From Pelodera strongyloides (Eukaryota > Nematoda > Chromadorea > Rhabditida > Rhabditidae), in the NCBI GenBank assembly GCA_036852015.1, contig JAANDG010000611.1:22233-86232 (forward strand): 64,000 bases of DNA. Direction: 5' to 3'. The notes below the pieces were generated by a model. The model saw only the letters and a list, made by a program, of their open reading frames with translations, was not told the DNA's origin and made no database searches. This document shows positions 1 to 10,900 of this stretch, one piece after another. Positions within the stretch are counted from its first letter, which is position 1. Each line of letters begins with the position of its first letter. A program made the position numbers and the translations under genes.

Positions 1-1082
1 ATTTTTTTTGATGGGAGTTAGTGGGACTCTTATAGGTACCGCTGAGGTACGCCGTTCGGGAAGCGGCATTGACAAGGTATCGCTAAGGTAACTAGTAAGC
101 ATAATCTTCCGTTAACTAATTAGGCAAGCTATTAATAGAAAGTCATTTTTATATTAAACCGCTTATATTCTATCTCGTTATGTTTTACTACTGTATTATT
201 AAACTAATAGGTTCTGCAATCTTGACATTTTAGATTTTCAAATGTGTCAAACTAAACACTGTTTTGATAATTTTGCACTTTTTGCACATTTTCATCACTC
301 TTTCTCCCTGTAACTACCGCTCTATAGCTGAAATTCAATCTCGAGTTAATATTTCGATGCTATCTTGAAAGTTGTACTGATGTACTTTTGCATGCGTACG
401 TTCAGATCATAATACAGTCAGACCACTGCTGATCACTTTGGTCAAACGGACCACTATGGCTTATGCTAAACGCTGACTGAGTTGAATGTAAACCGGTTTT
501 CTGACGTACAATTAGCAATTCAAATGTTTGTCTCCAACTCCAACAAAAATATGACCTTTGTTTTGGCACCTACAATAGGGAGCGGGACCATAGAAAAATG
601 CCCTGTCGCATTGCTACATACATTTTTCCAATTCTAACCCTCGTATTTTCAATGCAAATAAAATTTCCGTTTTAAATACTTACTTCATTTGCCTGTTTAT
701 TGGTCGTTGTCAAATCCAGGGCAACAGTTTTATTTCAGATTTAAAAGACCAAAAAGAATATGTGCGAAACGCCCAGAATTCCTGTTGCACAAGGTGATAA
801 AAAAGAAGAAGATGGGTGAGATTTACTATGAAATTTGTAAAATCTTTCATTGTAAAATAAAAATGTAACAAAGATATATTTATCTTATGTACCATAAATA
901 TTGGTATCTTATATTAATAGATTTAAAATGAAATGGACTACAGTGGGCTGTTGAATAGGCCAAGAGCTCAATGTAGACTTTTTCAAATACACAAGTTTTC
1001 TGGCACTGTGTAAAAGTTATATGTAGTTATGTGTAGTTAGAATGTCGTCAACAATTAACTTTATTCTCTAAACTAATTACAG
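1..1082. other. 5' flank of K2P copy A, no firm gene
   Basis: AT-rich sequence. The only coding-like piece is 739-793 (+), bounded by TATTTCAG and AAG|GTGATA, open in one frame with starting phase needing two bases and ending at a codon boundary. A segment with the same phases (7728-7779) lies ahead of K2P copy B, so both may be upstream exons of the channels. The residues are basic and too short to align convincingly. Nothing else is recognised. Confidence 0.3.
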
Positions 1083-3387
1083 AGCAATCGATCGTTATTA
1101 CGAGAAAAATCAATACTCCATCACACGTGAGGATTCGATAAATCGTTTGCCGAGGAATTTTAAGTGGTCGAGGTAAGGGATTGAATTTGAATAATAATAT
1201 TGAGTCGTTCATTGGTAAGCTGCCCTGATGAAGTTCACTAGCCATTGGAGCGCTAGCACGTTCGTCTCAAACGCACTCGACACGGGGTTCGAGTCTGGTC
1301 CGTGACAACTATGAAACCACCACCCGACGAGGGAATCATGGGCGATCCCTCCTGGACCTAGCCCGAAGACGTAGATCACTTTGTCGTCTGGAACTGGTCG
1401 GGAGAACTGGAACTCGTCGGGAAAACAAGGAAAATGTCGGGAAAACTTGATTCTCCAGCTCATAGAAACAACAAAGAAGACGTATATTTAAAAAAAAAAC
1501 TAATCTTTGAAAAGTATAGAACAAAAAAGAAATACTTTTAGAAAACTCTCCGCCACACAAAGATCTCAAAAGTCGTTAGCGTCAAATATGAGCTATCGAA
1601 GTAACACCGTCCCCATTCAAGGAGCTAACAAAAACCGTTAGTTTTTAGTTTTTTTGTTGTTCTCTTCCATCTCTAAACTTTCATAACCATAAAAAGGTAC
1701 ATGTTCGTATGCTTGTAGCTTGTAGCTGCCTGGTGGTGTATTAGTTAGCTGATTATGCCTATGCAAAGGTCATGGGTTCGATTCCAGTCCCGGGTGACCA
1801 CACCGAACCCCTCATTGCCACTTCCGCGAACCTGTAATATTTTAAATATTTACAGTAGCAGTGTGTCGTTTTCTAGGATTTTTGCTCTCCGTTTACTGGC
1901 TCGCTCACCATCACCGTAAGGTTGCCCTCCGACATCTGATAATGATCCTATTGATGACTCTTCTCACCATGTTCCTTGGGCTTCTTTAAATACAGTTTAT
2001 TAATCAAATGCGTCGAAGCATACATATCCTATGTCAACGATCAGATTCGTGTTTTTATAAACCCATATTTTACTTTTTATAACAACACATGTTGATCACT
2101 ATTTAGATCGTTAATTGTTGTATGTATATCATTGTTCATTGTGTTAATAGCTCTTCTCACACAGTTTCAATTACCGTAATTATATAAGCCATTGCTTTCT
2201 TACTCGCGGACAAAATAAACTTACTTACAATTAGGCGTAATCTGTATAGCGTAATTATTAGCTCCTCTTGTTGGAGCGTTTGTTACCTATGATCTTTGAA
2301 AGATACATTATTTCAGGACGTCGAGGTCAAGATTTTCAAACTCAAAAACCAAATTCAACAGATGGCCAGCGTTGCAATGAGCCGTCTGAATAAAGTGAAC
2401 AATCAGAGCACGTCATTGGATAGTGTTGGAGAGTTCAAGGATTTCTTCAGGGTAATTATCTATTTTGTTTATTTATTTATTCATGTATTAAATAAATAGA
2501 GACTCATTAAAGTAAAAAGTCAAGAAAATAATTTGTATATTATGGTCAATTGTTATTATTTATACATAACGATTGTGAACAATGTATTGTCTAATTTTCA
2601 GCAATCCTACCGTAATCTACTGGAGACAGAGGAGCGTTGGCACTTGTCCAACTACCGTAAGCATGATGATCCAGAGAATAACATGTGGTGGGGATACTGG
2701 TCGGCCGTCTACTATACAACTGATATCTTCATGTGCGTGTCGTTTGGTGGGTATTTTGACACCAAGCCGTTTGAAATTTCTACTTTATTTTCAGAAAATT
2801 ATCTAACATTTCCACACGTTATCGGTATGGTATTAGTCACAATTCTTGCAAAAAAGTGGAATCTGGGCAGAATTGGTGGAATATTTTTTTGGCGCCAAAT
2901 CTGCGCGATATAATCGCCAGTTTCTCGCACGCTCATAAGATGAGCGCCGCGAAAATCTGGCACAAAAACCACAAAATCATAATTGAAGAGCAAATTTGGT
3001 CCCGAGGTCCCGAGTTTTGCGAGAGAAGACTTTGATAAAAAAACGTTAACGTTAGGCGTGACACCAACACAAACCGAATTTGGTCGGGCTATGGCAATGG
3101 TTTACGGCCTGCTTGCTGTACCGCTAGCGGTAGTTGTACTGCGCGATCTCGGACAGTGGTTCCTTGCAATAGTCACCACATGGTATGCAAGGCTCCTGAT
3201 CAGGTGGAGGTGAGCCATTTTACTTCAGTTCATAACTGAAATGAGAAGGATTAAAAAATAACATCCTCAAAGCATCCGCGAGGAAAGATCATAATGAAAA
3301 CTGTAAGCCCCATTACATACATACAGTAGAGAACTGGCAAACGTCAAACGTTTTATTCTGCTGTATGCTAACAATAAGATAATGGAT

Positions 3388-3444
<57 letters not shown>

Positions 3445-3484
3445 CGAAAGCCGAGAGAGAGAGAGAAAGAGAGAGAGACGAAAG

Positions 3485-3519
<35 letters not shown>

Positions 3520-3581
3520 GAAAGCCGAGAGAGAGAGAGAGAGAGGGGCGAATGTTTCTCATTGTTTCTCATTCGCCACTT

Positions 3582-3621
<40 letters not shown>

Positions 3622-5354
3622 ACTCTCTGTCGAGGTGAAAAAAGTCATATAACAATTTCCAGGAATGACCATATTCCGAATTCTGAATCTGAAAGAAATA
3701 GAAAAAATATTAAAGAAAAATATTTTAGAAACTACCGCGGTATCAAGACAGTTGAAGACGAAGTTATCGTATTACCCGTTTCACTCGGAATTACGTGCAT
3801 CTTTGGTGGGGTTTTGCGCTATTTACTGTGACTTACCATGGCTTGACCGTTAGTATTGCCTACAATCTTATGTATTCTCTGTAGCACTCTCCCTCTCTCT
3901 CTCTCTGTCGCCCTCTCTCTCTCTCCAGTGGCTCACATAAAAAGAAAAGAAAAAAGAATTTGAATCATACGGTAGATCTAGTTTAGTCATTCATAGGAGA
4001 GCCAACGTTCAAGGTTGCTTGCTGATGGATAACCCAAAGTTAGCATGTTCCCTTTCAGTAAGCTGGTTCGGTTGCGCTCTCTTCACGATGTCATACGATA
4101 ATCTGAGTGGTCCGAATGGTATCACTTTCCTGGAATCCGTTTACATATCGTACCTATGCAGCACAACGATTGGACTCGGTGATAGATACCCAAAGAACGT
4201 TACGGTAAGGGCTTTTTCCATAAAATAAGGTACTTTAGTTACGGAACTTACGGTAGTTTTAGTTTTAAGATTACTATTGTAGTTCACGGATTCCTATGTA
4301 AATTCTGCCGTTACGGAACTAAGGAAACCAGGAATTATATCAATTTCCAGAATGCAAAACGATTATATTTTTTCAGCGATGGCATTTTCTGGGAATGCCG
4401 GCAAGGGGTTAGTTTCTTTTTTTTCTGGTCACCAAGCGTTCATTCAGTCTTCTCGTTTGCACAATACCTGAAGGTGAGTGTGTTATTAGCTATTCTTGTT
4501 TATTTAGGAAAATTAACAAGCTTTGTGTTCACATTTTGGTTTCTAATCTAACTATAACCAACATTCTATAAAAGGATTTGAAATGCATAAATGTGTTAAC
4601 GAAAATGAGTGGAGAGATAGAGAGAGAAATAGAGGGGGTAAGTTCTTGGAGGCTACAGTGTCTCTTCGTCAGGGATCAAGTCCTCAATAGCCCGTATTCT
4701 CGGGCCGCACGGAACTTCAAAAATGGGAACATGTTCCGGGAAAATGCGCGGAAATCTTCCGCTGCGGAAATGGTTCCGCTCCGGATGGGCGCCAGAATAC
4801 GAATCGAACGGAACATGTTCCATGTAGTTTAAAGCGTTGACTTTACCATTAATTTTCTTTCATATTTTGAGTTTATATTATAATATTTTATTGTTTTTAA
4901 CACATTTGTTCTCTGTTTAAAGAGTTACAGCAAGTTTCTAGCATTTATGTGCTTAATTTTTCACTAACGAACTGTAAATTTAAAGAAAATTATTCTATAA
5001 AAATAAAAAAAGGTGAAAGAAAAACAAATAACAAAAATTTACAAAGAAATAAAATAAAAATAAAGCAACGGAAAATTTCCGTCGTGATTTCCCACCCAAA
5101 AACCTCGGGGAAATTTTTGTATGGAAAAAATTTCCGCTTGGCCGAACGGAAATTTGCAGACTACAAACTACACGCTCCGTTTTTCCGAGAATACCATTCT
5201 TTTCACGGAACGGAACATGTTCCGCGACGGAAAATTTCCGTGCGCCCGAGAATACGGGCTATTGTCTCAACAATAATAGTTCTTTCAGGACCGTTCCGAT
5301 GTTTATGGGGGCGACTTTGGCCGGGTGCGCATGAACAAATCCCACTTGGAATAA
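1083..5354 (+). CDS. Two-pore-domain potassium channel (TWK/K2P), tandem copy A, 5' incomplete
   Basis: Potassium leak channel of the plasma membrane, by family. Exons joined by GT-AG and phase: 1083-1172, 2317-2451, 2602-2746, 3056-3209, 3729-3805, 4059-4204, 4351-4473, 5289-5354; stop TAA overlaps an AATAAA at 5350-5355. Order: AIDRYYEKNQYS motif, extracellular cap helix region, pore 1 ending FMCVSFG, second membrane helix (AMVYGLLAVPLAVVVLRDLG), third helix, pore 2 with canonical STTIGLGD, C-terminal DRSDVYGGDFGRVR. Exons 2317-5354 match copy B in length and phase nearly throughout. Odd: filter 1 reads CVSFG, not TxGYG. The TM1-like exon (1877-1989) reaches a TAA and does not match phase. 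Two short exons present in copy B before the last exon were not found; a 581-bp insertion occupies that intron. N-terminal exons are unknown. It may be functional with unseen exons, or a decaying duplicate. Confidence 0.8.
1222..1440 (+). mobile_element. tRNA-derived SINE-like element, family A
   Basis: Has an A-box-like stretch (TAGCCATTGGAGCGCTAGCA) followed about 30 bases later by a B box (GGTTCGAGTCT). The body past GTGACAAC matches the minus-strand element at 12135-12352 over CACCACCCG, CGAAGACGT and TCTGGAACT. It lies in the first visible intron of K2P copy A. It cannot be a working tRNA because the acceptor and anticodon stems do not form. Boundaries are approximate. Confidence 0.6.
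1722..1815 (+). mobile_element. tRNA-related SINE-like fragment, family C
   Basis: A B-box GGGTTCGATTCCAGTCCC with upstream TTAGTTAGCTGATTATG resembling an A box. The stretch from AAAGGTC to the B box recurs at 18272-18318. It is not a complete tRNA. Confidence 0.4.
1877..1989 (+). pseudogene. TM1-like exon of K2P copy A ending in an in-frame TAA
   Basis: Read from 1879 the translation contains VYWLAHHHRKVALRHL followed by a hydrophobic run ending LTMFLGLL and then TAA at 1987-1989. The matching part of copy B reads IYWLAHQHRKIGLRHF and continues through the whole helix to VERPAEEA and a donor. Here no donor follows at the equivalent place, and the starting phase does not join to the 1083-1172 exon. 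A good donor-like CC|GTAAGG at 1915 falls inside. Read as a damaged exon; a sequencing error or an alternative splice form is the other possibility. Confidence 0.6.
3384..3620. repeat. (GA)n and (CT)n microsatellites around a GACGAAAGCC motif
   Basis: Runs of GA interrupted three times by GACGAAAGCC, then a CT run at 3582-3618; a further CT run is at 3889-3926. All are in a K2P copy A intron. The long Arg-Glu and Ser-Leu open frames over it are artefacts of the dinucleotide. Confidence 0.95.
4686..5266. mobile_element. Foldback element with CCCGTATTCTCGGGC-type termini
   Basis: The ends are inverted copies: AGCCCGTATTCTCGGGCCGC at left and the complement CGCCCGAGAATACGGGCT at right. The interior is rich in GGAACATGTTCCG and GGAAATTTCC palindromes. 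It sits in the last intron of K2P copy A, immediately before the final exon, where copy B has two small exons. No transposase frame is visible, so it is a non-autonomous DNA element. Confidence 0.7.
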
Positions 5355-5361
5355 AGAAAGT

Positions 5362-5492
5362 CATTTATTTGAAATGTAAATAAAATAAAAATAAGAATAT
5401 TTATTTGAAATGTAAATAAAAAAAATAAGAATATTTATTTGAAATGTAAATAAAAAAAAAAATAAGAATATTTATTTGAAATGTAAATAAAC
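5362..5492. repeat. Tandem repeat, about 38-bp unit, x3-4
   Basis: Repeats of AAGAATATTTATTTGAAATG followed by TAAATAAA and a variable A run, starting just after the K2P copy A stop codon. Probably within the 3' UTR or directly downstream. Confidence 0.85.
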
Positions 5493-5929
5493 TTTTCGTA
5501 ATTACAAGCGGTTTCTTTAGTATTCATTTTGAGGTTGATTCGGCTGTACATCATATAAACAATTGTAAGGTAAGAAATGGTGAAATAAACTTATAAACTG
5601 TAATTACTTGTACAAACCAAACCATGCCACTGTATAATAGCATAGTTATAATCATCAGCATAACAGTTTCACACAGATTTTTCACTCCGTTTTTTCTTTT
5701 CCGAATGGCGTACGACGTAGTACTCTTTGAAATGTTTCTACTATTTTATATTACAATTACTGTTAAAAAGCCACTTCATGATCGTTACTTTGTTCTTATT
5801 TTTATCAAGTGTAAAAATAGTAAAAAAATTCAAAGTCAAATACGATACCAATATCATAGCTATGCTCATGTTTGTCTCAACTCCACAATGATCCACAACT
5901 AGTTACCTAAAAATAGCAAAAAACGGGTG

Positions 5930-6288
5930 TTAAAGGGTCAGGCCCATTTCAAATGACCCCTATTTTTGATGATTCCACCTGGTTCTGCTTGTCAAATATA
6001 GTAGGATGCAATATTTTTCTAATTTTCAAAAGCAAAATTCACACACTATTCGGCAATTTACCATGGTCAGTCATACCCAACTATTTATCGCAGTTGACAC
6101 GCCCCTTCGCGCTGAGTGGTCAATATCACAATTGCCACGCCCAATAGAGCACTTGCCCAATTAGCGCGAAAGGGCGTGTCAACTGCGATAGATATTAGAA
6201 AAATATCGTATCCTACTATATATGACATGAAGAATCAGATGGAATCATCTAAAATAGGGGTCATTTGAAATGGGCCTGACCCTTTTAA
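5930..6288. mobile_element. TTAA-ended foldback MITE, family 2
   Basis: Begins TTAAAGGGTCAGGCCCATTT and ends with its complement. The inner arms carry CGCAGTTGACACGCC and its complement. It lies between the two K2P genes. Other copies: 9064-9480, 9628-10045, 31157-31574, 42791-43213. No coding capacity. Confidence 0.9.
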
Positions 6289-6651
6289 CTCATATGAAAT
6301 AGTATTTTTATCAAGGTATTTATTAGAGTTTTACGGGATGTTCACCATTGTTTTTCTTTTGTAAGTGACGTACTCCGACCAGCGTAGTCTTTGAACAAGA
6401 GCGAATTCGCGGGGCGGGTTCGCTCTCAAATGGCTCACTTTCCTATTTATGATCTCGACTGCTTTGATCTTGTGGTGTCTTTCACGGGTGCAGCGAATTG
6501 AGAAATGATGTCACTCTTAAAATAACAATGATCAGCATCCCTTAGATTTATTAGCACATTAAAAATATGTGCATCTATATTATTATGGGAAATGTTCAGT
6601 AACAATTGAATGGCCATTTCTTCATCATCTTGAACAATTGCACAACTATAA

Positions 6652-6718
<67 letters not shown>

Positions 6719-7962
6719 TAAATATATAATCTTTACTCGAAACAAGTGAAGAATCTACCAAATAAAAAGAAAAAACTCAAGAAAAGGCTTACCTAATTGT
6801 AATCAGAGGTCAGAGGGCTAGTTACATATGAGCATTTTTATCCTACAGGTCACACAAATGAAAATAGATGCAAGGTGTTTTGACAGATTGTACTCTATTA
6901 CAGACATGGTGGCTAGTGGCTACGGCTAAATAACTAACCATAAAAGTTCACAAGTTAAAGCGATATAACAGTCGGTTTTTGAAACATATGATGAGCAACT
7001 CACCGTGGACGAAAAAAATCACCTGTTAGGCCTCGTTAATAACTACCATGTCTCGTTAACTGCAGGTAACTACCGTGACCTAACACATAGCCTTTATTAA
7101 ATTTCTGCAACGGTTTACAATTCATATCATATTATTATTTATCATTTATTATTTTGTTATTTTCCAGAAGTTGGGTTGATCAAGATGTCACTTTTTATGC
7201 TTCTTACTTCTTACAGTAAACCCTTGTCTTGTGCAACACGTAGGAAGTTTGATCTTATAGTGTAATGTCCGGGTGCACGCAAACCCTTTTTGGAAATGAT
7301 ATCACTACTAAATGATGCCATTGTTCTGTCATTTTGATAGACATAGACGAAAAGAACCCGTGAAAGAAGGTGGTCATTATCGCGATCAGTGCTCCAAGTC
7401 TCCGCCCATTTCTTGGAAAAATAACCGAGCTCTCCGCCCACATTTGGGAAAATAAGCACAAACTCCGCCCATCTCGAGAAAAAGCCGCAAAATGACCAAA
7501 ACCCTTATAAACCATAACGCTAATTGAAGATTTTTCGATTCGACTTTAAAATAAAACTTATTCTTTTTAAAAATGTTGACTTTGTGGATAATTTTGTTGA
7601 TGTGGTTTTGGATAAAAACAGGATGTAATTAGGATTTAGATCCATGATATAGTTGTTTTGTTTTTGTTTTGTTTCTATGCAAGTGTCCTGAATGATAATT
7701 TTAGAAATTCGCATTTTTCTCGTTCAGAAAGAAAGGAAAGAAGCACCATTGCTGTGCTATATATTTGAGAATGAATACGGTAAGTGATAAGTTATGAACA
7801 TTTGACAGACAAAAAGATATACACACACGCACACGCACACGCACACGCAAACACACACATGCACACATACACACATCCTATTCAATTTTTTTACATAGGA
7901 TACATAGGATATGCGTATCATATGCAAATTTCCCAAAGGAGGTACAATAATATCGCTTTAAG
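6289..7962. other. Spacer between K2P copies
   Basis: Holds an (AT)n run at 6656-6717, an (AC)n run at 7802-7866, a half copy of a MITE-1 variant near 6958 and the possible upstream exon 7728-7779. No promoter or further gene is recognised. Confidence 0.5.
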
Positions 7963-10900
7963 AATGAAATTCCAACAACTCATCTCGGCAAGGTTCCATC
8001 AACAATATTCGAAGTTGACGAAGACAAGTCGAGTTCTGCACGATTATGCGAAAAAGTGGACGATAAAAAAGAGGTATGACTCGGCCTAAATGTTAAAGCG
8101 GTGTAACAACTGGTTTTTTAAAACATACGTTGGACTCTGTATTCCCATGTTGTCTATGGTATGCAAATGACTGTGCGATACTACCCTCGTTTTTGACTAA
8201 TTGCATTCGTTTGCATTTAGCATATGGGAATGTGTTGTCTACCATACGTTTCAAAAATCGGTCGCTATAGCGCTTTGATTCTCATTTTTTTTTTGCTGTC
8301 CAACATTTACATAAGTTTCAAACTGTCCAACACAGGTTTCAAAAAAAAATCCGACTGTCATATCGCTTTAATCTAAATTCAGACCGTTTCAGCTCGACCA
8401 ACCAGCAATAAGAAGTCGACTAAATTCAACCGGCGTCGTCGACGATGAGCACCAAAGAACTTTGCGTAAGTTTCTATCTAATATTCCCACAAAAACAATT
8501 TTCACTTATTAAACGCTGTCAAACTCAGTCCTAAAATAACCATGATTAACAGCCCTTATACAAATGTTTACTCTAAACTAGTACATACTCGGCTAGCAAA
8601 TTTGCAATCTTATTTCGTGTGCATTTTCTCGTCATCTCGCTGCCAGCTCAAGTATGCACGCCGATTTCATGCCGCTCGCATGCCAACTTTTCCTCCAGTG
8701 CGGGGTGAATCTTAAAACGTTATAACATCCGGTTTTTGAGACGGATTTTGGATAACTGCATAAAAAATCGAGCTCAATTCTGGCTCACTTATGCTAAATC
8801 CAAATCATGGTAATCGAGCATTTAATTTCAACACAATATCCAGCATAACACAATTTTAGCAACACAACAACGCACAATTGGACGACGAAATACGCAATCA
8901 CCAAGCAAAGTTGATGATCAAGGGTATTGCTACTTTATGAATTTTGGTTGCAAAATTGGGTATTTGGTATTTGGTCGAGCGGGGTTCGAACCGGCAGCTT
9001 CGACTTATCCGGGCCAGTGCGTTTACCATGACGCTACCGGCACCCACCACCAAAAATTCTTCGTTAAAGGGTCAGGCCCATTTCAGATAACACCTATTTT
9101 ATATAACTCTATCTGATTCTCCGTATCAAATATGGTAGGATGTAATTTTTTTCGAATTTCCAATTCCAATATTCACGCAGTTTTCAGCAATTTACCATGG
9201 CCAGTCATACACAACAATCAATCGCAGTTATCACGCCCCTTCGCGCTGATTGGCCAATATGCTATATTGGGCGTGGCAATTGCGTTATTGGCCAATCAGC
9301 GTGAGTGGGCGTGACAACTGCGATATATAGTTGGGTATGACTGGTCATGGTAAATTGCTGAAAACTGCATGAATATTGCAACTGAAAATTGGAAAAAAAT
9401 TCAGCCGGCTATATTTGAAACGGAGAATCCGATGGAGTCATCAACAATAGGGGTTACCTGAAATGGGCCTGACCCTTTAAGGTCCCGCAGTAGTGAACAT
9501 ACAACTACCCGGGCGGCCTTTAATGCCATATTGCCTAACATTTGAACCATATTGCCTACTTTGTTCACTTTTATTTCATACGCCACTCAAAAATCTGTGC
9601 GTAATTTCAAAATATAGTATACCTGAGTTAAAGGGTCAGGCCCATTTCAAATGACCTCTATTTTTGATGATTCCATCTGAGTCTTTATGTCAAATATAGT
9701 AGGATACGATATTTTTCTAATTTTCAAGCGCAAAATTCACGCAGTATTCAGCAATTTGCCATTGCCAGTCATACCCAACTTTTTATCGCAGTTGTCACGC
9801 CCCTTCGCTCTAATTGGGCAATATGCTCTATTGGGCGTGGCAATTGCGATATTGGCCAATTAGAGCGAAGGGGCGTGATAACTGTGATAAATAGTTGGGT
9901 ATGACTGGCAATGGTAATCTGCTGAATACTGCGTGACTTTTGCGCTTGAAAATTAGAAAAATATCGTATCCTACTATATTTGACATAAAGAATAAGATGG
10001 AATCATCAAAAATAGGGGTCATTTGAAATGGGCCTGACCCTTTAAGCTTTGAAGAAGTAAAAAAAACGCATCCATCAGGAATTGAACCTCGAGGCATTAC
10101 CTGCACACGGCTTGCACAACATCGACCTCCACTTACCAATTTATCTACATAATAATAATAATGATAATTTATAAGCTATGTACTGTGCAGATTGTGCTAT
10201 GAAATCAAAATACGAAACTTTAATTACGAAAATTGCCAAATAATAAAACTTTTGTAGGGCAATTGACAATTACTACGAGAAAAATCAGTACTCGATCACG
10301 GGTCGGTACCACAAGAATGAGGATACTTTGAGTCGGATACCAAGAAACTTTGAGAAAGTCGCTTCGAAAAGCAGGTACTTCTTTGTACAAGTTCAAAACA
10401 TTCCTATTATTCTTAGGTGTTAGGTGTTTAACGTTAGGCCTGAATAGAGGATACTGGATGTATGCAATATTCCCCGGCCAGAAAGCTAACTAGCTGAAAT
10501 CAAAAACCTAGAGCAGGCCGCACCGTGTACCTCAGATCTCAGGCACGCGACTCACGTAGAGTTCAACTACCAATATGAGTCTAACCTGTCCTCTACCGCT
10601 ACCTAGTAGTCGGTGTTTGGGCAAAACAGATTGAACGGTATCTGATGAGCTAGCCTGTAAAATAAATTAGTTATGAAAGCCCGAGGCCCCTCAACTCAGC
10701 ATAGCATTCTTTTAGGCAACCGTCGCTAGCGCAGAAATCCCGAACCTCTGCGACAAGTCGAAGGAGCCAAATTATGGTGCCAATTGCGGGCGCTTCGGAG
10801 AATCGTAAGCAATTGCCACGAGTTTTTTTATCGGTTGAAGGGACGCAAAGAGTTTTCCTCAATTTCAAGAAAACAAATGATTACTGTGAAAACGGGTTCC

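Noticed and set aside
3267..3831. Long Ser/Leu and Arg/Glu open frames
   Set aside because: Entirely due to CT/GA dinucleotide runs in an intron of K2P copy A; only 3729-3805 is exon.
6447..6761. 104-residue minus-strand frame
   Set aside because: Half of it is an (AT)n microsatellite, with no splice or family support.
7803..7866. CRISPR-like or other spaced array
   Set aside because: Only an (AC)n microsatellite; no repeat-spacer arrays occur, as expected for an animal genome.
9828..10139. 103-residue minus-strand frame, and similar peptides at 5953, 9132, 31233 and 42931
   Set aside because: All translate family 2 MITE arms; the recurrence is of DNA, not protein.
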